The position numbers and the translations under genes are program-made. DNA of 64,000 nucleotides from Halobaculum marinum (GTDB lineage: Archaea; Halobacteriota; Halobacteria; Halobacteriales; Haloferacaceae): contig NZ_CP119989.1 of NCBI RefSeq assembly GCF_029338555.1, positions 2,356,001 through 2,420,000 on the forward strand, read 5' to 3'. The notes beneath the pieces are model-generated. The model was not told where the DNA came from. It was given only the letters and a program-made list of their open reading frames with translations, and did not search any database. The first letter of the stretch is position 1, and each line of letters begins with the position of its first letter. Positions 59,199 to 64,000 of this stretch are shown here, in pieces.

Positions 59199-60158
59199 CT
59201 ATCCGTCGGTTTCGTCGGCAGCGCCCCGCACGCGTTCCGGGGCCTCACGACCGCCTGAGTCGCCCGTCGACGGTACTGTCGCGTCCGGCGGTTCCGGCTC
59301 CTCGCCGCGGGCTTCCGCGAGGGCCCGCTCGGCCACGTCCTCGAACGGCACGAACTCTGCTCCCTCACCCCGTTCGGCGATGCCGGCGGCGCGGAGGCGG
59401 TCGCGGTACTCCTCGGCACGGAAGCGGTCCGACAGACGAGCGTTCGCGACGATGGCGAACAGGAACACCCCGACGAGCAGGAAGAACCCGGCGGCGACCG
59501 GCGCGGCGATGGTCGTCACAGAGAAGTCCGGGAAGAACGGCACCCACGTCACCGGCCCGCGGGAGAACACGCTCAACAGCCAGACGACGCCCAAGATGAG
59601 GCCACCGAGGATCTGCATCCCGGCGACCGCCTGGATCATCAGGTTCCCGAACTCGCCGGTGCCGCCCTGCACCTCCTCGGGCGTCGGCAGTTCGTACTCC
59701 TCGGGCGGTTCGCGCACCTCGTAGGAGTCCATCGAGCACAGCGCCACGGTCGGCTTCACGTCGCGTAGCACGGTTCCCTCGCCCTCGACGCTCCCGTCGG
59801 CGTACACGATGGCGAACCCCTCGTCCGAGTACGCGACGACAGACGGCGGGTCACTGCGGCGGTCCAACACCGCGAACACCTCCCGGGAGGCGATGCGGTT
59901 GCGGAGGTCCTTCTCGACGCGGTCGAGCAGGTCCCGACCGGTGATCCACGTGTCCGGGTCGAACGCGGCCTCCCACTCCGCCATCGTCATCTCGGCCATG
60001 TCGGCGGGGCGGAAGTTGTCGAAGTCGTACTTCTCCTCGACCTCGGCGCGGAGCGCCTCGATGGACACGTCGTCGTCGTCGACGGCGTCGTGACCGTCGG
60101 TGTCGGGTGCCGGCGTGTCGGCGGCGTCCGGCGCCGACTCGTCCGAGGCGTCGGTCAT
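59199..60158 (-). CDS. Membrane protein of the cytochrome b region (DUF7319-like)
   Basis: The 319-residue protein has an acidic N-terminal soluble part of about 170 residues ('EKYDFDNFRPADMAEMTMAEWEAAFDPDTWITGRDLLDRVEK'). Two to three transmembrane helices follow ('MIQAVAGMQILGGLILGVVWLLSVF', 'APVAAGFFLLVGVFLFAIVANA'), with a charged tail. No heme, copper or iron-sulfur motif is seen. It is encoded just upstream of the blue-copper gene on the same strand. I associate it with haloarchaeal DUF7319, a conserved neighbour of this complex. An assembly or accessory role is inferred. Confidence 0.78.
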   Translation of the reverse strand: MTDASDESAPDAADTPAPDTDGHDAVDDDDVSIEALRAEVEEKYDFDNFRPADMAEMTMAEWEAAFDPDTWITGRDLLDRVEKDLRNRIASREVFAVLDRRSDPPSVVAYSDEGFAIVYADGSVEGEGTVLRDVKPTVALCSMDSYEVREPPEEYELPTPEEVQGGTGEFGNLMIQAVAGMQILGGLILGVVWLLSVFSRGPVTWVPFFPDFSVTTIAAPVAAGFFLLVGVFLFAIVANARLSDRFRAEEYRDRLRAAGIAERGEGAEFVPFEDVAERALAEARGEEPEPPDATVPSTGDSGGREAPERVRGAADETDG

Positions 60159-60313
60159 TCGTCTCGAACTGGGGGCCGTAGCCGCATAAGCGCCGCGACA
60201 CCGACGGGCGACGGCGGGTGCGACGGCGCCGTCCCGACGACCGTACCACCGACGCTCGGCGAGTAAGTCCCCGTTTCGTGACACTGACGGGTTCGACGCC
60301 GGCCCCAGGTTCA

Positions 60314-60354
60314 GCTGTCCCGACGTGTCGAATCTCGGGATGGTCTGAGACAGC
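60314..60354. repeat. Nested inverted repeats between divergent genes
   Basis: GCTGTC (60314-60319) pairs with GACAGC (60349-60354), and inside it CCCGA (60319-60323) pairs with TCGGG (60335-60339). The element lies between the promoters of the DUF7319-like gene and the copper protein at 60448 and could be a protein-binding site. Confidence 0.35.
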
Positions 60355-60447
60355 GGTACGGGGCGCTCCAGGGGCGAGAGCGATCGATCTCGGTCGCTCT
60401 TGTCGCACAGCGCGCATAACGAACCGGCGGAGCGACGACACGGGAGT

Positions 60448-61344
60448 ATGGGTCACAGCCAACACCCACAGACCGGAGAGTCACGGATCGGGCAGTCACG
60501 CCGCGACGTACTGAAGGCGCTCGGCGTCGGGACGGGCCTCGCCGCGGTCGGCGGCACCGCGGCGGCGCGCCCGCCCGACCGGAACGTCGCCGCACAGCAG
60601 GAGGGAGACGAAGACGGGGAGGGTGAGGGAACGGGCGTCGTCCACGACGTGTTGACGCGGATCGTCGGCCCACCCACCGCCCCCGGTCGCCCCGCCGACT
60701 TCTTCTACGAACCGACCGGCCTGCACGTCGAACCGGGTGACGTGCTCAGGTACGTGTTCACGACGCCCGACCACAACGTCGTCGCGATGCACCCGGCGTA
60801 CGGGATGCAGCGACGCGTCCCCATCGGCGTCGCGGCGTTCTCCTCGCCGCTGTTGGGGTGGCGACCCGACTCCATCCCCGGCGACATGGTCGACCCGCCC
60901 GTCGAGGGCGAGGAGTCGGACGCCGACTCGGAGGAGGGTGAGGGACCGGTGCCCGACGAGTGGACGGTCACCCTCGACACGCCCGGCGTGTACGACCTCG
61001 TCTGCTCGCCCCACGAGGGGTTCGGAATGGCGATGCGCGTCGTCGTTGGCGACGTGACCGAGACGGCGTTCGAGACGACGGACCCAGACGCCCTCCCGGA
61101 ACCCCGCGCCGGCCCGGTCGGCCTCGCGCGCGTGACGCTCACCGACCCCGCACTCCAACCGGAGGCGATCGTCGAAGCCGGTCGCGTCGAGTGGAGCGAC
61201 CTCGCCGCCGTGCAGTCCAGCGGTGGCGACGGTGGCGAGAGTGAGAACGGGGAGGACGGCGGGAACGGTGGTGAGAGTGGAGACGAGGACGGCGGCGGCG
61301 ACACGGGCGACGACGGAGCAGCGGGCGACGACGAGGAGAACTGA
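60448..61344 (+). CDS. Exported halocyanin-like copper protein
   Basis: The 298-residue protein has a Tat signal ('GQSRRDVLKALGVGTGLAAVGG') and a cupredoxin domain whose copper ligands are His in 'TTPDHNVVAMHP' and Cys, His and Met in 'LVCSPHEGFGM'. A loop of about 30 acidic residues is inserted before the final strand, and the last 50 residues are Gly/Glu/Asp-rich without a membrane helix, so the protein may be free or loosely held outside the cell. It is divergent from the cytochrome b cluster and could supply a second electron carrier. Confidence 0.88.
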   Translation: MGHSQHPQTGESRIGQSRRDVLKALGVGTGLAAVGGTAAARPPDRNVAAQQEGDEDGEGEGTGVVHDVLTRIVGPPTAPGRPADFFYEPTGLHVEPGDVLRYVFTTPDHNVVAMHPAYGMQRRVPIGVAAFSSPLLGWRPDSIPGDMVDPPVEGEESDADSEEGEGPVPDEWTVTLDTPGVYDLVCSPHEGFGMAMRVVVGDVTETAFETTDPDALPEPRAGPVGLARVTLTDPALQPEAIVEAGRVEWSDLAAVQSSGGDGGESENGEDGGNGGESGDEDGGGDTGDDGAAGDDEEN

Positions 61345-61418
61345 CGCGAACGGTGGGACCCTCGGTCGCGCCACGACGCCGGAGGGCTTAGGGGTCAGCC
61401 ACTCCGAGTGGCGACTGG

Positions 61419-61904
61419 ATGGTTTCGGAGGGGACGACGGCGACAGTGGCAGGGGCGATGGTGACGGCGAGCCTGCCGTTCTACCTGTACGGGGCGTGGA
61501 TCATGGTCGGGCGCGATCAGGATCACGTCACGTGGGACCGCCTCATGCGCCACCTGCGGGTGATCCTCCCGGGACTCGTGCTCAACACGGTCCCGGTCGT
61601 GTTCTGGATGGCCCCGCGACTGCTCGGTCAGTTCGGCGGCGTCGCGGCGCTCCACGCGTTCCTCGGCCTCCAGGCGTACGCCCTCCTGGCGTTCGGGCTC
61701 ACCGGGATCGTCCGGATCTTCCAGGTGAAGCGCGAGAACGACCTCTACGACCTCGACGACCCCGAGACGAACCTGAACGACCTCCACGAGCACATGGCCG
61801 CGTGGCGTGGTCGCCTCCGGATCGGCGTGTTCGGCTACGTGCTGTTCTGGTTCCTCGCGTACGCCGTCGGTCTGTACCGGTACTACGGGCTGTACATCGC
61901 CTGA
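61419..61904 (+). CDS. Four-helix membrane protein next to the copper protein (DUF7321-like)
   Basis: The 161-residue protein has four transmembrane helices, with polar loops that include 'DQDHVTWDRLMRHLRV' and 'KRENDLYDLDDPETNLNDLHEHMAAWRGRLR'. The overall look is of a small redox- or transport-complex subunit, but no paired heme ligands are certain; His residues in the loops are possible. A TATA-like CTTAGGG lies about 28 bases before the start. It follows the copper-protein gene by 74 bases and may belong to the same functional group. Confidence 0.75.
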   Translation: MVSEGTTATVAGAMVTASLPFYLYGAWIMVGRDQDHVTWDRLMRHLRVILPGLVLNTVPVVFWMAPRLLGQFGGVAALHAFLGLQAYALLAFGLTGIVRIFQVKRENDLYDLDDPETNLNDLHEHMAAWRGRLRIGVFGYVLFWFLAYAVGLYRYYGLYIA

Positions 61905-61938
61905 AACAGAACTGCGAAAACGGCTCGACTCCCCGCCG

Positions 61939-62163
61939 TCAGGATTGGTACGGCTCTTCGTCGCGGTTCGCGTCGGGGTTCTCCTGCTCGGCGGCGGCCT
62001 CCTCGCGCGCCTCACCGTCGGTGTCGTCGCGGCCCGGGTCTTGGTCCGGCATCGCCTCGTCCGGCACCGCCTCGGGGTCGTCCTTCGAGGACGTGGCGTC
62101 CTCGGCCGTCTCGAGTTCGGTGTCCTCCTCGACGTCGACGCCGTGCCCGTTGGAGTCGGACAT
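61939..62163 (-). CDS. Small acidic disordered protein
   Basis: The 74-residue frame starts 'MSDSNGHGVDVEEDTELE' and consists mostly of Asp, Glu, Ala and Pro with no hydrophobic core, so it is predicted to be disordered. Similar short acidic proteins are common in haloarchaea. It lies between a plus-strand membrane gene and nth. Function is unknown, and its reality as a gene is supported only by composition and a clean ATG. Confidence 0.55.
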   Translation of the reverse strand: MSDSNGHGVDVEEDTELETAEDATSSKDDPEAVPDEAMPDQDPGRDDTDGEAREEAAAEQENPDANRDEEPYQS

Positions 62164-62237
62164 GGATCTCGATTGACGATTCGGACGGGTAAACGCGGTG
62201 GCCGCTCCGGTGGGTCGTCCGGTCGGACGCCGACGCC

Positions 62238-62921
62238 TCACCACTCCTCGCCGCTGGCGAGGTCCACCGCCGCGTCGCCCTGCTCGGACGGGCAGAGGTC
62301 CGCCAACACGCAGTCGCCGCAGTCGGGACTGCGAGCGGTGCACGTCGCCCGCCCGTGACTGATGAAGAGGTGGGTGAACATCCGCCAGTCGTCCTCGGGG
62401 ACGACGCCCATCAGGTCCGCCTCGATGGCCTCGGGGCGCTCCTCCTCGGTCAGCCCGAGTCGGCGCGAGATGCGCTGGACGTGCGTGTCGACGACGATGC
62501 CCTCGGTCACGTCGTGGGCGTGCTGGAGGACGACGTTCGCCGTCTTCCGCCCGACGCCCGGGAGGTCGGTCAACGCCGACATCGTGTCGGGCACCTCGCC
62601 GTCGTGCTCGGTGACGAGAATCTCGCCGATCCCCTTGAGGTAGCCCCCCTTGTTGTTGTGGAAGGTGATGCCGTAGATGTCCTCCGCGAGTTGCTCCTCG
62701 CTCGCGTTCGCGTAGTCCTCCGCCGTCTGGTACTTCTCGAACAGGTCCTCACAGACCTGGTTGACGCGCTCGTCGGTACACTGTGCCGAGAGGACGACCG
62801 CGACGAGCAGTTCGAGCCGAGTGGAGAAGTTCAGCGAGATGTCGGTGTCGGGGTACTCCTCGTACAGTCGGTCGAGGACCTCCACGACCTGCGCCTCGCG
62901 CGAGTCGAGCGGCGTTCCCAT
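62238..62921 (-). CDS. nth: Endonuclease III (DNA glycosylase/AP lyase)
   Basis: The 227-residue base-excision-repair enzyme removes oxidised pyrimidines and cuts at abasic sites. The helix-hairpin-helix 'LTDLPGVGRKTANVVL' holds the catalytic Lys, 'IVVDTHVQRISRRLGL' the catalytic Asp, and the iron-sulfur cluster is 'CTARSPDCGDCVLADLC' (C-x6-C-x2-C-x5-C). All key residues are intact. The ATG at 62921 is the natural start. The frame upstream of it is Ser/Arg-rich and not conserved. Confidence 0.96.
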   Translation of the reverse strand: MGTPLDSREAQVVEVLDRLYEEYPDTDISLNFSTRLELLVAVVLSAQCTDERVNQVCEDLFEKYQTAEDYANASEEQLAEDIYGITFHNNKGGYLKGIGEILVTEHDGEVPDTMSALTDLPGVGRKTANVVLQHAHDVTEGIVVDTHVQRISRRLGLTEEERPEAIEADLMGVVPEDDWRMFTHLFISHGRATCTARSPDCGDCVLADLCPSEQGDAAVDLASGEEW

Positions 62922-63015
62922 ACGCGCCCCACCGGTCGCGTCGGCTTCAACGGTTCGGACCGACCCGACGGCGTGCGAGGGGAACGGTTTTGACGCCGCC
63001 GCCGAAGCGACTCGT

Positions 63016-63144
63016 ATGGACTTCGGCCCCCTCGACCACGAGTCGTTCCGCGCGGCCGCCGGCACGGTCGCCGCCTACGGCGCGATCCTCGCCGCGATGA
63101 CGCTGCTGCTATTCGGCGTCCCGTACCTCCTGTTCAGCCTGTGA
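63016..63144 (+). CDS. 42-residue single-helix membrane protein
   Basis: The frame encodes 'MDFGPLDHESFRAAAG' followed by one long hydrophobic helix ('AYGAILAAMTLLLFGVPYLLFSL'). Its ATG at 63016 is divergent from nth with 94 bases between. Such tiny membrane proteins are frequently real in haloarchaea, often as subunits or regulators of larger complexes, but nothing here identifies a partner. Confidence 0.6.
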   Translation: MDFGPLDHESFRAAAGTVAAYGAILAAMTLLLFGVPYLLFSL

Positions 63145-63188
63145 CCGACGACGCGGGGGATTTTGTCCCCGCGGGCGATACCGGGAGT

Positions 63189-63272
63189 ATGGATAGACAG
63201 CAGGTGCTCGCGCTCGTGCTCGTTGGGCTGATGATGTTCTCGTCGCTGGCGTACGCGGTGTCGTTCCTGTAG
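63189..63272 (+). CDS. 27-residue membrane peptide
   Basis: The short frame reads 'MDRQQVLALVLVGLMMFSSL' and then seven more hydrophobic residues, so it is a single transmembrane helix with a charged N-terminus. It has a clean ATG, lies 44 bases after the 42-residue gene in the same direction, and is preceded by an A/T-containing stretch (GGGGATTTTGTCC) that could be a TATA box. The two small genes look like a pair. The frame is too short for statistics to confirm it. Confidence 0.55.
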   Translation: MDRQQVLALVLVGLMMFSSLAYAVSFL

Positions 63273-63278
63273 CCCGGG

Positions 63279-63581
63279 TCAGTACAGTGGCTCGGGTTCG
63301 TCGCCCTCGACCGGTTCGACGCCGAGGGCGTCGGCAATCGCCTCCAGTTCCGGTCGTGAGAAGGACCCCGTCTCAGCGTCCTCGACCGTCTCCGCTACCC
63401 CGACCACCACTCTGATCCCGGCACGCGTCGTCTCGTTCGACGAGCGCTGCTCGGTGGGCACGTCGAGTGCGTCAGCGAGGTCGGCCAACTCTTCTTTGGT
63501 GAACGCCGCGGTCACCTCGCGCTTGAACCGGCCGACCCCGCCCCGGATGCCGTTGCGGATGTCGTGGACGGTGAGCGTCAT
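63279..63581 (-). CDS. Small protein with two similar helical motifs
   Basis: The 100-residue protein holds two related segments, 'FTKEELADLADALDV' and 'FSRPELEAIADALGV', about 45 residues apart. This suggests an internal duplication of a helix pair. It starts 'MTLTVHDIRNGIRGGVGRFKREV'. I do not recognise a family. The ATG at 63581 is 98 bases downstream of tRNA-Gln on the same strand, so it may be read from its own promoter or after the tRNA. Confidence 0.7.
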   Translation of the reverse strand: MTLTVHDIRNGIRGGVGRFKREVTAAFTKEELADLADALDVPTEQRSSNETTRAGIRVVVGVAETVEDAETGSFSRPELEAIADALGVEPVEGDEPEPLY

Positions 63582-63679
63582 CGGGTAGTCGGAAGGCGTC
63601 CGGGAGGAAAGGGGCACCGACCGGCGACCGACCGTGACCGCGCAGGTGGTGGTCCACTCGGTCGCGACAGGCGTTTGAT

Positions 63680-63751
63680 AGTCCCGGGCGGATTCGAACC
63701 GCCGTCGAAGGCTCCAAAGGCCCTCATGATTGGCCACTACACCACGGGACT
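63680..63751 (-). tRNA. tRNA-Gln (anticodon TTG)
   Basis: The minus strand folds into a full cloverleaf of 72 bases. The 7-bp acceptor stem pairs AGTCCCG with CGGGACT. The anticodon arm pairs AGGGC with GCCTT around the loop CTTTGGA, so the anticodon is TTG (reads CAA and CAG). The T arm pairs GGCGG with CCGCC around TTCGAAT. CCA is not encoded and no intron is present. It reads glutamine codons. In archaea it is usually first charged with glutamate and then amidated. Confidence 0.95.
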
Positions 63752-63833
63752 TCGCGTTCGTCGCTACTGGGTGGACGTACAATAGGATTGCTTTCTCCGC
63801 TCGCCGTCTTTGGCGGGTGGCGACCGACCGGTC

Positions 63834-63983
63834 TCACGCCCGTCGGATGTCGAACCCGCCGCACGCGGGGCACTGCTGCCGGTTTGCATCGAACCCTCGC
63901 TCACAAGCGACGCACTCGAAGTCGTGTCGGCTCTCCCCGCGCCCCACAATCGACAGCAGTCGATCAGTAACACTCGCCCCCAT
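63834..63983 (-). CDS. 49-residue zinc-ribbon protein
   Basis: The short frame encodes 'MGASVTDRLLSIVGRG', then 'FECVACERGF' and 'CPACGGFDIRRA', giving two CxxC pairs that should bind one zinc ion. Small one-domain zinc-finger proteins with a CPxCG box are abundant in haloarchaea and several affect growth or stress responses. This one has CPAC-G in its second knuckle. It lies upstream of tRNA-Gln on the same strand. Confidence 0.75.
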   Translation of the reverse strand: MGASVTDRLLSIVGRGESRHDFECVACERGFDANRQQCPACGGFDIRRA

Positions 63984-64000
63984 CCTGCAACAAAGTTGCC

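Noticed and set aside
1-64000. CRISPR arrays, insertion sequences, integrases or prophage genes
   Set aside because: No regularly spaced repeats, transposase motifs or phage-like gene runs were seen. The tandem repeats found have no spacers.

Overview
This window comes from a haloarchaeon (class Halobacteria). The evidence is a very GC-rich sequence, strongly acidic predicted proteins, archaeal information-processing genes (TFB, the PAN proteasome ATPase, aIF1/SUI1, NurA/HerA), AT-rich TATA-like boxes about 25-34 bases before start codons, Tat-type signal peptides and blue copper proteins. The family content looks most like the Haloferacales, but that placement is an impression and not a demonstrated result. 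No insertion sequence, integrase, prophage or CRISPR array was seen. The DNA reads as chromosomal core sequence with a few accessory pieces.

Layout. 0.1-1.6 kb holds an EamA transporter and an alkyltransferase-like protein whose active-site Cys is Asp. 1.7-8.7 kb is an aromatic amino acid region: trpC-trpB-trpA in overlapping order, then ADTH synthase, dehydroquinate synthase II and dehydroquinate dehydratase, which are the archaeal entry into the shikimate pathway. 9-13.9 kb carries a TFB, a cobalamin-binding-like protein, an HTH regulator, PAN and two small genes. 13.9-19.2 kb has a HAD phosphatase and a dispersed nurA...herA pair. 19.2-25.2 kb has two universal stress proteins, a nitroreductase, a CARDB surface protein, a KaiC-like ATPase with a long disordered N-terminus, and NAD kinase.

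25.2-30 kb encodes a DabA/DabB inorganic-carbon transporter next to an Lrp/AsnC regulator. carB follows behind a palindromic operator-like site. 35.4-37.5 kb has a flavoprotein and a metallo-beta-lactamase-fold protein. 37.65-40.96 kb is the most striking block: a translationally coupled three-gene cassette made of a RecA-like protein without P-loop residues, an 87-residue charged protein, and a family-B DNA polymerase lacking the first catalytic Asp of motif C. It resembles PolB2/Dpo2 cassettes linked to damage-induced mutagenesis in other archaea.

41-48.6 kb has aIF1, icd, a MocA-type dehydrogenase fused to an aldo/keto reductase and overlapping a CDP-alcohol phosphatidyltransferase, an asparaginase-like hydrolase, a DUF63 membrane protein and deoC. 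48.6-54.5 kb has two adjacent beta-propeller lipoproteins, a tRNA methylthiotransferase, a signal peptidase and an SDR enzyme. 54.6-61.9 kb has a CDF transporter with a Mn-type motif and a split cytochrome b respiratory cluster with a membrane-anchored blue copper protein and no Rieske protein in sight. The end has nth, several very small membrane or zinc-ribbon genes, and tRNA-Gln(TTG).

Short tandem repeats with units of 11, 17, 25 and 30 bp sit in several intergenic gaps. Limits: everything was read by eye from sequence and translations. DUF names and family assignments come from recognition, not from database searches.
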